Shown here: one piece after another, positions 33,865-43,169 of the stretch | Layout: every line of letters starts with the position of its first letter | How positions within the stretch are numbered: position 1 is the stretch's first letter | DNA from: a bacterium | GTDB lineage: Bacteria > Hinthialibacterota > Hinthialibacteria > Hinthialibacterales > Hinthialibacteraceae | Direction of reading: 5' to 3' | Length of the DNA: 64,000 nucleotides | Assembly (NCBI GenBank): GCA_016125385.1 | Contig: WGLV01000032.1 | Location: 62,001-126,000, forward strand | The notes under the pieces: model-generated | Database searches by the model: none | What the model was told of the DNA's origin: nothing | The model's input: the letters and a program-made list of their open reading frames with translations, nothing else | Position numbers and translations under genes: made by a program

Positions 33865-35372
33865 GGCTTGGCCTCCAACCGGACCGCCACGGTATAGTAT
33901 TGCTGCGGAGTGAAACGAAAGCCCATGCAGGGCGGATTGCTGGTCAGGGGCGGATTCTCCGGCGTCACCATGATATCGGGCAATAACGGCACGGTCGACG
34001 TCCGCCAGTCGCCGAGTTTGCTGACCGTGAAGCGCTCGCGCAGGCGTTCCACCTCCGCCGTGATGTCGCAGGACGTGTTGCTGAGCAGAATCACGTCGCC
34101 CGCGCGTGGTTCTTCAGCGGGATAATACAGCACATCGCGTTTCGACCAGAAACCCGTCTTGAACGGGATGGGGTAATGACCGTATCGCTCCATCGAAAGC
34201 AGCCTCGCGTCTTTCCATACTGTGTTGAAATACGCCGCGCCCTGGGCGAGGTCGCCGAACGCGCCGCGCTGAAGCGACAAAACGGCCGCCGTCATGATGA
34301 GCAGGTTGGCGAGGATCAGCCCCGCCGCCGGCGCTTTGAAGCGCGCCATCGGACGCCACGAGACGAGCCGCGTCCAGCCCCGGCCCGCCGCCACGCACCA
34401 CAATGGCAACAGCGGCAGAAGGTATCGGTATTGAAACGAGAGAAACGCGCTCTGGACGGCGAGAAAGACCAGCGCCGTGATCAACGCGAAACCCGCGAAG
34501 CCCCGCTCTTCGCCCTCGCCGAGCGACAGGGCGGTCCATCCGATCACTCCCAGCAGAAACAGAGAATGAGTGATCGCCCAGGGCCAGTACATCACGAAGG
34601 TTTCGAACATGTTGTAGTACAGAAGCAGCGTGACGCCCAGTCCATACGAGGCTCGCTCGATGAACTGACCGGCATGGCCGAAGCCATGCGAGACGACCCA
34701 GCCCGCGAGAAGCAGCCACGGAATCGCCGCGAGGGCCCATCGCGCCAGCGCCGCCGGTTGAAACGGTGAATCCGTCTTGCGCGCCCGCCACGCCAGCGCC
34801 GCCGCCCACGGGACGAAATAAAGCCCCTGATAGCGGGTTAACGTGGCGGCGCCGGCGAGCAGCATCAACCACGGCGCCGCGTGGCGGCGGCCCCGCCACC
34901 CCTCGGCCAGCATCCAGCAGCAGGCGATAAACCAGAACGTGAACGCCGCGTCGGTCATCACCCGGATCGACCAGCGATTCAGAATGGGAGACAGCGTCCA
35001 GAACGCCGCCGCCCACAGCGCTTCGGCGTCGTTTCGCAATATGCATCGAGCCAACCCGAACATGACCAGCGTCGAAGCCGCCGACGCGGCGATGGACGCC
35101 AGCCGCCCCGCGTAAAGCGGATTGGGTGTGAACAAGCCCGCCAGCCAGGCCAGCGCCGGATAGCCGGGCGGGAAAAACACCACCGGCGTGTTCCACGCCT
35201 GTAACTGGATGATTCCATCGGTGTATTCAGCCTGGTTGAGGCCGATCATGGCTGCGCGGATCGCCAGAGCCGCCAGCGACATCAGAACGGGCCAAATCCA
35301 TGCCCGTAAAAGCGCGGAGGAGGCATGATGGGCGGGGGCTGACGGAGTAGAAGAATGCTTGACATTCGGCAT
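33861..35372 (-). CDS. Polytopic GT39-like glycosyltransferase
   Basis: A membrane protein of about 503 residues with roughly ten hydrophobic segments. It has the GT-C layout of ArnT/PMT-type enzymes: a first TM helix (WIWPVLMSLAALAIRAAMIG), an acidic loop soon after (LNQAEYTDGIIQLQAW), then FFPPGYPALAWLAGL, many TM helices and a soluble C-terminal domain. Such enzymes use polyprenyl-phosphate sugars. Translation starts at GTG 35381 or ATG 35372; neither has a strong ribosome site. It heads a 4-gene operon through 32451 with coupled stops and starts. The acceptor is unknown. Confidence 0.85.
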   Translation of the reverse strand: MPNVKHSSTPSAPAHHASSALLRAWIWPVLMSLAALAIRAAMIGLNQAEYTDGIIQLQAWNTPVVFFPPGYPALAWLAGLFTPNPLYAGRLASIAASAASTLVMFGLARCILRNDAEALWAAAFWTLSPILNRWSIRVMTDAAFTFWFIACCWMLAEGWRGRRHAAPWLMLLAGAATLTRYQGLYFVPWAAALAWRARKTDSPFQPAALARWALAAIPWLLLAGWVVSHGFGHAGQFIERASYGLGVTLLLYYNMFETFVMYWPWAITHSLFLLGVIGWTALSLGEGEERGFAGFALITALVFLAVQSAFLSFQYRYLLPLLPLWCVAAGRGWTRLVSWRPMARFKAPAAGLILANLLIMTAAVLSLQRGAFGDLAQGAAYFNTVWKDARLLSMERYGHYPIPFKTGFWSKRDVLYYPAEEPRAGDVILLSNTSCDITAEVERLRERFTVSKLGDWRTSTVPLLPDIMVTPENPPLTSNPPCMGFRFTPQQYYTVAVRLEAKP

Positions 35373-35387
35373 GTTGGTCACTAACGT
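35359..35387 (+). promoter_or_regulatory. Putative rseP promoter
   Basis: TTGACA (35359-35364), 17 bp, TAACGT (35382-35387). The -35 is perfect, the -10 moderate. It would initiate near 35394, just before a hairpin. It overlaps the divergent glycosyltransferase start. Confidence 0.5.
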
Positions 35388-35399
35388 TTACAGTGAAAT

Positions 35400-35428
35400 C
35401 GCGTTGCGGGCGCAACGCGTTTGTTTTT
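35400..35428 (+). terminator. Terminator-like hairpin in the rseP leader
   Basis: CGCGTTGC-GGGC-GCAACGCG followed by TTTGTTTTT. It lies between the predicted promoter and the rseP ATG at 35570, so it may act as an attenuator or as a 5'-end stabilising hairpin. No upstream plus-strand gene needs a terminator here. Confidence 0.5.
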
Positions 35429-35569
35429 GGGCATCGCCTGCTTCTCTTTATTCCTAAACTTAATCTTTCACGGCGATTAAAAAAAACAAGACCCCGGCCG
35501 CCGCTGGCTCGTTGTATCACTATCGCCCAAAACGGCGGCCCAAATCAAACCCGATGGAACGTACCCACG

Positions 35570-37354
35570 ATGAGCTTTGAACCCATCATAAGCGGCTTTA
35601 TGAGTTTTTTCTATTTTATTGTCGTTCTCGGCCTCGCCGTGATCTTTCACGAGTGGGGGCATTTTATCATCGCCAAACTATGCGGCGCCAAGGTGGAGCG
35701 CTTCGCCGTGGGATTCGGCAAAGTGCTTTTTTCAACGCAGCGGGGTGAAACCGAATACGCGCTCTGCGCCCTTCCGCTGGGCGGCTACGTCAAGATCACC
35801 GGCATGGACCCCGAGGATGAAACCACCGGCGCGGAGTGGGAATACCTTCAACTCTCTCCCTGGAAGCGCATGGCGATCGTGATCGCCGGTCCGTTGATGA
35901 ACTTCGTTCTCGCCTTTCTCATCTATTTCATCATTTACGCCTGGTTCGGCGTGGCCTATACCGCCTCCACCACTGTGGGCTACGTCCCCAAGGGCAGCTG
36001 GGGCTGGGAGATGGGGCTTCGCGACGGCGACAAGATCGTCGCCGTTAATGGCGAGGCGGTTAAATCGTGGGACGATGTCGTCTCGCTGCAGAGCGACATG
36101 AGCCAGAGCGAATTGAAAATCCGCGTGGAGCGCAATGGCGAAACGCTGGTCAAGACCAAAGCGATTCCCACGGGGCTTTATGAAAGAAGCGGCGATGAAG
36201 CGCCAGAGCCGCCCGCGCATGACAAGGGCATCGTCATCGCCAGCGTACTCTCCGACCGCGCCGCCGACACGGCGGGGCTGGAGCCGGGCTGGGTGATTCT
36301 CAGCGCCGACGGTCAGAATTTTCAGACCCGCGATGAGTGGTCCGACTATTTCAATTCCCGTTTTGAAAAGACCGATAACGGCGAGTTCCGCGCCCTGCCC
36401 GTTACGCTGAAGGTATTGACGCTGGATGGGCGGGAGAAAGAGGTTCAGGTCACGCCCGATCTGGTGATCCCATCGGACGATGCGGTTCCCGCTGAACCGG
36501 TGACGCGCATCGGCATTACTTTTCAGGGCGAGATGTCGGTGAAGGAATACATGCTGCCCATCGTTCCACCGCTGGGCGTCGCGCCCAAGCAGACGCCGGT
36601 GATCGGCAACGTGCAGGAAGGCGGTCCCGCGTGGGAAGCGGGGCTGAGGCCGGATTGTACCATCGTGGAGATCGACGGCAAGGCGATCGATGACTGGACC
36701 GACGTTCTGCTCGCCATTCAGGATTCGCTCCAGACCGGCGAGGATGGAACCGTGACCGCGCGCCCGCTGGAAATGACGTGGATGGATTCGAAAGAAACCA
36801 TGCACACCGAATCGATCGAGCCTTCCGTCAAGATGCAGCCGTTGCTTACGCCGACCAGCATCAAGACCGGCAAGGAATACGCCATCGCCCAGATCGGCGT
36901 CGACCGCAAAGCCGACCGGCAGCGCATGGGCGTACTGGGCGCGATCAGCGAAGGCTGGAATCATCTCGTCAACATTTCATCGTTCATGCTCAACTTCATC
37001 TTCGATCTGTTTTCCGGCGCGGTTTCGCCCAAACTGCTGGGGGGGCCCATCGCCATCTATCAGCTCTCCGGCGAATCGGGCCGCTGGGGTATGGAGAAAT
37101 TTCTTGGATTCATCGCCATGCTGTCAGCCAACTTGGGACTGCTGAACCTGTTTCCGCTGCCCCCGCTGGATGGCGGACACCTGGTGTTTTATCTGTATGA
37201 AGTATTTCGCCGTAAACCAATCACCATGCGCCAGATGGAAAAATTCGGACAGGTGGGCTTTTTCCTGATCGTTCCGTTGATGCTCTACCTGGTGTTCAAC
37301 GATCTCAACCGCGTCAATTTCTTTGGCTGGGTCGCCGGTTTATTCGGGTTATAA
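35570..37354 (+). CDS. rseP: Site-2 protease RseP/RasP-type with two PDZ domains
   Basis: A 594-residue intramembrane zinc protease that cleaves anti-sigma factors and remnant signal peptides. The active site HEWGH lies in the first TM helix (FFYFIVVLGLAVIFHEWGHF), and the third zinc ligand is in LPPLDGGHLVFYLYEV near the C-terminus. Two PDZ regions lie between (GSWGWEMGLRDGDKIVAVNG and GGPAWEAGLRPDCTIVEIDG), plus a further DRAADTAGLEPGWVILS stretch. It is longer than E. coli RseP by ~140 residues, mainly in the periplasmic part. ATG 35570 is preferred over the track start, which would add an unsupported polar region. It is followed by proS. Confidence 0.95.
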   Translation: MSFEPIISGFMSFFYFIVVLGLAVIFHEWGHFIIAKLCGAKVERFAVGFGKVLFSTQRGETEYALCALPLGGYVKITGMDPEDETTGAEWEYLQLSPWKRMAIVIAGPLMNFVLAFLIYFIIYAWFGVAYTASTTVGYVPKGSWGWEMGLRDGDKIVAVNGEAVKSWDDVVSLQSDMSQSELKIRVERNGETLVKTKAIPTGLYERSGDEAPEPPAHDKGIVIASVLSDRAADTAGLEPGWVILSADGQNFQTRDEWSDYFNSRFEKTDNGEFRALPVTLKVLTLDGREKEVQVTPDLVIPSDDAVPAEPVTRIGITFQGEMSVKEYMLPIVPPLGVAPKQTPVIGNVQEGGPAWEAGLRPDCTIVEIDGKAIDDWTDVLLAIQDSLQTGEDGTVTARPLEMTWMDSKETMHTESIEPSVKMQPLLTPTSIKTGKEYAIAQIGVDRKADRQRMGVLGAISEGWNHLVNISSFMLNFIFDLFSGAVSPKLLGGPIAIYQLSGESGRWGMEKFLGFIAMLSANLGLLNLFPLPPLDGGHLVFYLYEVFRRKPITMRQMEKFGQVGFFLIVPLMLYLVFNDLNRVNFFGWVAGLFGL

Positions 37355-37467
37355 CGGCTGGTTTTTACTTCGCCTGAATCGGGTTCCATCTTCAGCGGCG
37401 CGTCGCGCAAGGACCCCTTATTCTTCGATCGCGAGTCATACATTACGGAATTTCGAAAAAAATACCC

Positions 37468-39192
37468 ATGAAACAATCATCCGGTTTTTTCCCTACTCTG
37501 CGTGAAGCCCCCAAGGAGGCTGAGGCCAAAAGCCACGTCCTCATGCTGCGCGCGGGCCTGATCCGTCAGCTGGCGGCGGGCCTGTATATTTATCTTCCTC
37601 TCGGTTGGCGCGCGTTGCGCAACGTCGAGGCTATCGTCCGCGAAGAGATGGACGCCGCCGGCGCCATCGAGGTGCTGATGCCCAGCCTTCAGCCCGATCT
37701 GCTCTGGAAGCAATCGGGCCGCTGGGACGTCATGGGCCCGGAAATGATGCGCCTTCAGGACCGCAACGAACGCGAGTTCGTTCTCGGCCCCACCCATGAA
37801 GAAGTCATCACCAGCCTGGTGGCGAGCGAAATCCGTTCGTACCGCGATCTGCCCAAAAACCTCTACCAGATTCAGACCAAGTTCCGCGATGAGATCCGCC
37901 CGCGCTTCGGCGTCGTGCGCGCGCGAGAGTTCATCATGAAAGACGGTTATTCGTTCGACGTCGACGACGACGGCGCCGGCGTGTCATACCAGGCGATGTA
38001 CGACGCCTACGCCCGTCTCTTTCACCGCTGCGGCCTCACCGCCATGCCGGTCGAAGCCGACACCGGCGTCATGGGCGGATCGCGTTCTCACGAGTTCATG
38101 GTTCCCGCCGAGATCGGCGAGTCGGAGATCGTCAGCTGCGGCGCGTGCGACTACCGCGCCAACCGCGAACTGACCGAATCGTCCGCGCCGGAAAGCGTTT
38201 CCAGCGCCAACGCGCTTCCGCTGGAGGAAGTCCACACGCCCAACCAGCGCACCATTGAAGAAGTCGCGGCGTTTTTGAAGGTCGAACCGGCCAGCATGAT
38301 CAAGACGCTGATCTTCACCGATGGTGAAAAGCCCTTTGTGGTATTGATGCGCGGCGATTGCGCCGTTAATGAGATCAAGGTCGCCAAAGCGGTCGGCAAG
38401 CCGGTCGAACTGGCCTCGCCTGAAACGATCCAGCAGGTGACCGGCGCGCCGGTGGGCTTCGCCGGCCCGGTCGGCCTGACGGGAGTCGACGTCTGGGCCG
38501 ATCTGTCGATCAAGTCGATCGGCGTGGGCGTCACCGGTGCCAACAAGGCCGATTACCACTTGAAGAACGTGGCGATCGACCGCGATTTCACCGTCGATCG
38601 CTGGGCCGATCTGCGCCTCGCCGAACCCGGCGACGTCTGCCCCAAGTGCGGCAAGGGAACGCTCAGCATGACGCTGGGCATCGAAGTCGGGCACGTCTTT
38701 GTGCTGGGTACGAAATACAGCACCGCGCTCAACGCCGTATATACCGATGAAAAGGGCGAGCGCCGCCCGATGGTGATGGGTTGTTACGGCATCGGCGTCA
38801 GCCGCACGCTGGCGGCGGTGGTGGAGGAAAACTCCGACGATAAGGGCATCGTCTGGCCCGTTACGGTGGCGCCCTATCACGTTCACCTGCTTAACCTATC
38901 GCCCAAAAGCGAAGAAGTGACCAAGGCCTCGGCTGAGTTATACGACGGCTTGCGCGCCGCCGGATTCAGCGTACTGCTGGATGACCGCGACGAGCGCCCC
39001 GGCGTCAAATTTAACGACGCCGACCTGCTCGGATTGCCATACCGGGTGATCGTGGGTGAAAAAGGCCTCAAAAGCGGTCAGATCGAATTCGTTCAGCGGA
39101 AGTCGCTGGAGAAGGAGCCCATCGCGCCCGCGGACGTCATCGCGAGAGTGAAGGGGTTGTACGCGGAAGAACTCTCACGCTTCACGCCCTGA
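37468..39192 (+). CDS. proS: Prolyl-tRNA synthetase, bacterial type
   Basis: Charges tRNA-Pro in the cytoplasm; the window also has tRNA-Pro(CGG). The 574-residue protein is class II, with motif 2 region FRDEIRPRFGVVRAREFIMKD, the bacterial-type INS editing domain of YbaK type inserted between motifs (VEEVAAFL-type stretch to RPVVLMRGDCAVNEIKVAKAV), motif 3 VMGCYGIGVSRTLAAVVEE, and the C-terminal anticodon-binding domain. The ATG at 37468 has no strong ribosome site. A strong terminator follows at 39227. Confidence 0.97.
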   Translation: MKQSSGFFPTLREAPKEAEAKSHVLMLRAGLIRQLAAGLYIYLPLGWRALRNVEAIVREEMDAAGAIEVLMPSLQPDLLWKQSGRWDVMGPEMMRLQDRNEREFVLGPTHEEVITSLVASEIRSYRDLPKNLYQIQTKFRDEIRPRFGVVRAREFIMKDGYSFDVDDDGAGVSYQAMYDAYARLFHRCGLTAMPVEADTGVMGGSRSHEFMVPAEIGESEIVSCGACDYRANRELTESSAPESVSSANALPLEEVHTPNQRTIEEVAAFLKVEPASMIKTLIFTDGEKPFVVLMRGDCAVNEIKVAKAVGKPVELASPETIQQVTGAPVGFAGPVGLTGVDVWADLSIKSIGVGVTGANKADYHLKNVAIDRDFTVDRWADLRLAEPGDVCPKCGKGTLSMTLGIEVGHVFVLGTKYSTALNAVYTDEKGERRPMVMGCYGIGVSRTLAAVVEENSDDKGIVWPVTVAPYHVHLLNLSPKSEEVTKASAELYDGLRAAGFSVLLDDRDERPGVKFNDADLLGLPYRVIVGEKGLKSGQIEFVQRKSLEKEPIAPADVIARVKGLYAEELSRFTP

Positions 39193-39226
39193 TACCCCGT
39201 GCGTTGTGATGAACTGAAAACTTGAG

Positions 39227-39259
39227 AACGGCGCCTCGGGTTGACCCGGGCGCCGTTTT
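39227..39259 (+). terminator. Terminator after proS
   Basis: AACGGCGCC(T)CGGG-TTGA-CCCGGGCGCCGTT, a 13-bp stem with a single bulged T, followed by TT then TGG. It lies before ribF; the track's TTG start at 39241 for ribF falls inside it and is rejected. Confidence 0.85.
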
Positions 39260-39279
39260 GGATTCCACTACGGTTTGTA

Positions 39280-40224
39280 ATGAAAGAATGTACATCACTC
39301 GATCAATGCACGTTTGACGCCGGCGGCCAGATCGTCGTCGCGCTGGGTTTTTTTGACGGCGTCCATCTGGCGCATCGCCGCATCATTGAAACCTGCCGTC
39401 TTCACGCGGAGGCGCGGGGCGGGTCGTCCGTGGTGTTCACGTTTCAGAACCACCCCAGCACGGCGTTGCGGCCTGAATCGCCGGCGCCGATCATCACCCC
39501 GTATCCGCTTAAAATGCGCCTGATCAGGCGCCTGAAGCCAACCAGCCTGCTGGCGATTCCATTCACGCGTGAATTCAGCCGCATGACGCCGGACGAGTTC
39601 GTCCAGCGCGTGCTGGTCGATACGCTTCACGCGCGCGAGATCGTGGCCGGATTCAATTTCCGGTACGGCTGCGACCGGGGAGGCGGGGTGGATGATTTAC
39701 GGAAACTGGTTCCCGGCGTATTTGAAACCGTCCGGGTGATCGAGCCCATGCTGCACGAAGGCGAGCCTATCAGCAGCAGCCTGATTCGCGATTCGATCGT
39801 GAAGGGCGATCTCGACGCGGCGAGCCGCAAACTCGGCCGCCCGTTCGCTCTGGCGGGCGAGGTGATCCGCGGCGACGGGCGGGGGCGCAGCATCGACGTA
39901 CCGACCGCTAACCTCGACGCGAACGCCCAGATCGCGCCGCCCAATGGCGTCTACGGGGTGCGCGTGCATCTCGACGATTTCGGCGATGAACCGTATTGGG
40001 GCGTCATGAACGTCGGCGTCGCGCCCACATTCAAACAAACCGGCGAGCGAACCGTGGAGGTTCACCTGCTTGATTTCGACGGCGACCTGTATGGACGCTA
40101 CGTCATCGCTGAATTGATGGTCCGCATTCGTGAAGAGAAAAAGTTTAACAGCGTTCACGAACTGATCGACGAGATCGAACGCGACATCGCCGGTTTTCGT
40201 GAATGGATTTCTCTCAACGCGTGA
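39280..40224 (+). CDS. ribF: Bifunctional riboflavin kinase/FAD synthetase
   Basis: Makes FMN then FAD from riboflavin. The 314-residue protein has the FAD synthetase Rossmann domain (VVALGFFDGVHLAHRRII, then FNFRYGCDRGGGVDDL and SSSLIRDSIVKGDLDAA) and the C-terminal riboflavin kinase domain (GEVIRGDGRGRSIDVPTANL, then YGVRVHLDD and MNVGVAPTFKQTGERTVEVH). All core motifs are present. ATG 39280 is used because the track start lies in the proS terminator. Confidence 0.96.
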   Translation: MKECTSLDQCTFDAGGQIVVALGFFDGVHLAHRRIIETCRLHAEARGGSSVVFTFQNHPSTALRPESPAPIITPYPLKMRLIRRLKPTSLLAIPFTREFSRMTPDEFVQRVLVDTLHAREIVAGFNFRYGCDRGGGVDDLRKLVPGVFETVRVIEPMLHEGEPISSSLIRDSIVKGDLDAASRKLGRPFALAGEVIRGDGRGRSIDVPTANLDANAQIAPPNGVYGVRVHLDDFGDEPYWGVMNVGVAPTFKQTGERTVEVHLLDFDGDLYGRYVIAELMVRIREEKKFNSVHELIDEIERDIAGFREWISLNA

Positions 40225-40246
40225 CGCGCGCCCCCACCTGCGGGCG

Positions 40247-40831
40247 TCAGTGGTTTTTCTTGCCGTTTCTGACCCAGGTTCCGTGCTGGTACGAGCCGCC
40301 CATCCAGAAGATGTCGCCTGAAGAATTGATTCCATTGCTGGCGTGATAGTCGTACCAGTTCGTGCCCCACGGCCAATCGAGCTGACCGCCGGTGCTGTCC
40401 TGGGCGTCGGGGCCGGTCGAGGTGATCGACCAGGTTCCACCCTTGCGCTGATTGTTGTTGGGGCTGCGGTTGGCCCAGGGCGTGTCGGTCCCCATCTCGT
40501 AGACCGGCGCCGAAGAGGAATCGCCGCCGCCCGAGACGAACTGCTGATCGACTCGCACGAATGGATCGTGAGGAAAGGCCGACATGTACGCCACCGGGGT
40601 GGTCAGCATGCTGAGACCGATGGGCAGCGAGTTGTCGGAGTCGATGGGGTAGGTGTTGTTATCGATGTAGTACGACTCCAAAGCGGTCTGCACCGCCTTG
40701 AAGTCCGATTCAACGTGCGCGACGCGGGCCCGCGTCTGGGCGTTCAGAAAGTTGGGTACGGCGATGGCGGCGAGGATCCCGATGATCGCCACCACGATCA
40801 ATAATTCGATCAGCGTGAAACCCTGTTTCAT
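40247..40831 (-). CDS. Type II secretion/type IV pilin-like protein
   Basis: A 194-residue prepilin-like protein: cleavage site after KQG, then FTLIELLIVVAIIGILAAIA and VPNFLNAQTRAR, the type IV N-terminal helix with Glu5. The globular part carries an acidic disulfide-free fold ending YDYHASNGINSSGDIFWMGG. It would be cleaved by a prepilin peptidase (not in this window) and assembled into a pseudopilus or pilus. The C-terminal Y..SNG..S.GDI pattern is shared with the pilin at 60973-61644. Confidence 0.92.
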   Translation of the reverse strand: MKQGFTLIELLIVVAIIGILAAIAVPNFLNAQTRARVAHVESDFKAVQTALESYYIDNNTYPIDSDNSLPIGLSMLTTPVAYMSAFPHDPFVRVDQQFVSGGGDSSSAPVYEMGTDTPWANRSPNNNQRKGGTWSITSTGPDAQDSTGGQLDWPWGTNWYDYHASNGINSSGDIFWMGGSYQHGTWVRNGKKNH

Positions 40832-40949
40832 TCTCCCGCTCCTTCCGGATTCAGTTCAAGGCAATTCAATAAAGAAAAAGTAAAACGTTCCCGTTATAAC
40901 ATCATGAGCCAATTGGTTTTTACGCTCATATCCATGCAGGCGATTGTTC

Positions 40950-41423
40950 TTAATGGCACGTCCACTTGATGTTGTTTTTTTCAAAGTAGCGCTGGTGGTA
41001 TTCTTCCGCCCGCCAGAAGGTCTGGGCTTCTTCAATGGCCGTGGCGATCGGGCGGCTGAAACGCCCCGATTGTTCCAACTGCTCTTTGGATCGTTGTGCG
41101 GATTGTTTCTGTTCGGGTGAATGGAAGAAGATGACGGAGCGGTACTGTTCGCCCACGTCAGGACCCTGGCGATTCAGCTGAGTCGGGTCGTGCATTTCCC
41201 AGAACGCCCGCAGCAGGTCGTCATACGGCAGCCGGGCGGGATCGAATTCGACCTGCACCACTTCAGCGTGACCGGTATCGCCCGCGCACACGTCGCGATA
41301 ACCGGGATTGCTGAAATGACCGCCCATGTAGCCGCAGGCCGCGTCCGTGACGCCTTCAATCCGGCGAAACGCCGCTTCCACGCCCCAGAAACATCCCGCG
41401 CCGAAGGTGGCTTTTTCCGTCAT
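40950..41423 (-). CDS. msrA: Peptide methionine sulfoxide reductase MsrA
   Basis: Repairs methionine-S-sulfoxide in proteins, usually in the cytoplasm. The 157-residue protein has the active-site GAGCFWGVE with Cys11 and CGYMGGHF, then [21 protein letters not shown] and the [13 protein letters not shown] segment. The C-terminal resolving Cys is likely the final CH. No msrB partner is adjacent. Confidence 0.96.
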   Translation of the reverse strand: MTEKATFGAGCFWGVEAAFRRIEGVTDAACGYMGGHFSNPGYRDVCAGDTGHAEVVQVEFDPARLPYDDLLRAFWEMHDPTQLNRQGPDVGEQYRSVIFFHSPEQKQSAQRSKEQLEQSGRFSRPIATAIEEAQTFWRAEEYHQRYFEKNNIKWTCH

Positions 41424-41459
41424 ACCGCCGTCTCCTTAATTTATTTAAGTATTTTAAGT

Positions 41460-41678
41460 TTATAACAGATTTTTAAATTCATCTGCAGTCAGTCCGGCAT
41501 CACGAACAATACCGCCCATCGTATATGCATTGATTGGATTGTGGCGAGGGATTGTGAGAATACGTAACCCATTCGTCATAACGATATGTTTACCTTGACG
41601 CTGAATCTGAAACCCAACCTTTTGCAATGCTCTAACCGCATCCAGATGATTTATGCCGGATATTTTGGGCATGATCAA
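41460..41678 (-). CDS. hicA: HicA-like (YcfA) toxin
   Basis: A 72-residue small RNA-binding toxin: DAVRALQKVGFQIQRQGKHIVMTNG, then RILTIPRHNPINAYTMGGIVRDAGL. The KH at GKHIVM matches the conserved HicA histidine. It overlaps the hicB stop by 4 bp (ATGA). This is the intact HicBA pair, contrasting with the broken hicA at 18242-18463. It is distinct from that copy in sequence. Confidence 0.88.
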   Translation of the reverse strand: MIMPKISGINHLDAVRALQKVGFQIQRQGKHIVMTNGLRILTIPRHNPINAYTMGGIVRDAGLTADEFKNLL

Positions 41679-41872
41679 GTATGTATTTCTATTTCTCGGA
41701 TAATTTCTCCTTTTATGAGTTCATCTCTAACCGCGAGATATTCCCGGATCGCATCCTGTATATTCTCCAGAGCTTCTTCTTCTGTTTCGCCTTGCGACCA
41801 GCAACCGGGCAGGCCGGGTACGGAGACGCTGAATCCCTCTTCGGATTGCAGCAGAGCGATTTTATATTTCAT
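41675..41872 (-). CDS. hicB: HicB-like antitoxin
   Basis: A 65-residue protein (LLQSEEGFSVSVPGLPGCWS, then QGETEEEALENIQDAIREYL) of the single-domain HicB type. It lies upstream of, and overlaps, hicA, the normal hicB-hicA order. It should neutralise its own HicA and might cross-talk with the other locus. Confidence 0.88.
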   Translation of the reverse strand: MKYKIALLQSEEGFSVSVPGLPGCWSQGETEEEALENIQDAIREYLAVRDELIKGEIIREIEIHT

Positions 41873-42077
41873 GGTTTCATCTCCGGGTCATTGCCGCGAT
41901 TGTTTGTGATCCGAAACAGTATACACGAAAGCGGTTCGCTATATTGCGTCTCCGCAGTTAATGCAGTGTTTGTTTGAACCTGGTCAATTGATATTTCTCT
42001 CCAAATTTTACCGCAACGCATGCTCATTATGGATATTTTTTATCACTTTGTTATGTCGAATCGGGCCAAGCCCGATC

Positions 42078-43169
42078 TTATTCATGGTTCAGCCAGATTT
42101 CGACGGGCTGGAATGGACCACTCCAGTTCGCGCCCATAATATCGGGGCGTCCATCGCCGTTCAGGTCGGCCACGCGGATGTCGTGCGAGCCGGTTTCGGC
42201 GAGAATGACGCGCTTCCAGTCACTTCCCGCGCCGGGGTTAAGGTAAACCATGACGCGGTCGCGTTCCGACTGATGCATCTCGGCGGTGACGACGTCGTTG
42301 CGTCCGTCGCCGTCCATATCGGCGATTCGCACGCCGTGCGCGAAATCGACGGAGGGGTCGATCGGGTGTTCCGTCCATGCGCCGTCTCCACCGCGCGGCG
42401 CTTCAAACCAGGAGAGCCGGTAGGGGCCTTCCGAGCGGGTCAGCGCGACATCGTTGCGTCCATCGCCATTGAGGTCGCCCATCGCCACCGCCGCGTCGGG
42501 ATGCCATTCCGGCGCGAGGGGATGCGCCGCCCAACCGCTCCCGGCGCCATCGTTTTCGTACCAGTATCCGCCGGTGATGATATCGACATCGCCATCCTTA
42601 TCGAGATCGCCCGCCAGCAGTCCTTCGCCGTGCGGGATTTCAAATTCGGAGTGAATCCAGTCATCGCCTTTGTGTTTCCACAGGTGGATGCGGTTGCCTG
42701 TGTTGTGACCGAAGCCAGACTGGTCGCGGGCGATCAGTTCAAGTGTTCCGTCGCCGTCCAGGTCGGCGAGTTCGATATCGTGGGTGCGCAGTTCGCTGAT
42801 GCGGTGTTCGGGCCAATGCCCGGATTTCGGGTCGCTGGCCGGGCGTGGATTTTCATACCAGAATTCGCCGCCGATGACGACGTCTTCATCGCCGTCGCCA
42901 TCGATGTCGCCACATTCGCCGTCTACCGTGTTATAGCCGCCCGTGGCGATCTCAACCGCAGGTGCGGCCGCATTCGGGTACCAGTAAACCGGGCCGCCGC
43001 GCCCGCCGATAATCACGTCCGGCGCACCGTCGCCATCCAGATCGCCAATGGTTTTCACCCAAGGATCATGGGGACCGTTATCATCGAGAACGATGTGTTC
43101 GAAGGTCATGGCCTGAGCCGGAAGTGTGAGGCCGAACAGTGCGATCAATAACAGGTAGCGATGAATCAT
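42078..43169 (-). CDS. Secreted FG-GAP/VCBS repeat protein
   Basis: A 363-residue protein with a signal peptide (RYLLLIALFGLTLPAQA) starting at ATG 43169 after GGGGAG. It contains seven calcium-binding beta-propeller repeats, each with a DxDxDG-type loop: DLDGDGAPDVIIGG, DIDGDGDEDVVIGG, DLDGDGTLELIARD, DLDKDGDVDIITGG, DLNGDGRNDVALTR, DMDGDGRNDVVTAE and DLNGDGRPDIMGAN. Such propellers are common in extracellular lectin-like or enzyme-associated proteins. It is divergent from the sulfatase and may relate to its substrate. Confidence 0.93.
   Translation of the reverse strand: MIHRYLLLIALFGLTLPAQAMTFEHIVLDDNGPHDPWVKTIGDLDGDGAPDVIIGGRGGPVYWYPNAAAPAVEIATGGYNTVDGECGDIDGDGDEDVVIGGEFWYENPRPASDPKSGHWPEHRISELRTHDIELADLDGDGTLELIARDQSGFGHNTGNRIHLWKHKGDDWIHSEFEIPHGEGLLAGDLDKDGDVDIITGGYWYENDGAGSGWAAHPLAPEWHPDAAVAMGDLNGDGRNDVALTRSEGPYRLSWFEAPRGGDGAWTEHPIDPSVDFAHGVRIADMDGDGRNDVVTAEMHQSERDRVMVYLNPGAGSDWKRVILAETGSHDIRVADLNGDGRPDIMGANWSGPFQPVEIWLNHE

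Noticed and set aside
35393-35569. N-terminal extension of rseP in the track ORF
   Set aside because: It includes the leader hairpin, is unlike any RseP N-terminus and puts the first TM helix ~60 residues in; ATG 35570 fits the family.
39241-39279. Upstream TTG start for ribF
   Set aside because: It lies inside the proS terminator hairpin; ATG 39280 is the plausible start.
40832-40949. Possible small gene between the pilin and msrA
   Set aside because: No ORF of plausible size or ribosome site in 118 bp; treated as intergenic.
41961-43151. 396-residue plus-strand ORF opposite the FG-GAP gene
   Set aside because: The minus strand carries seven clear DxDxDG repeats; this is the antisense reading.
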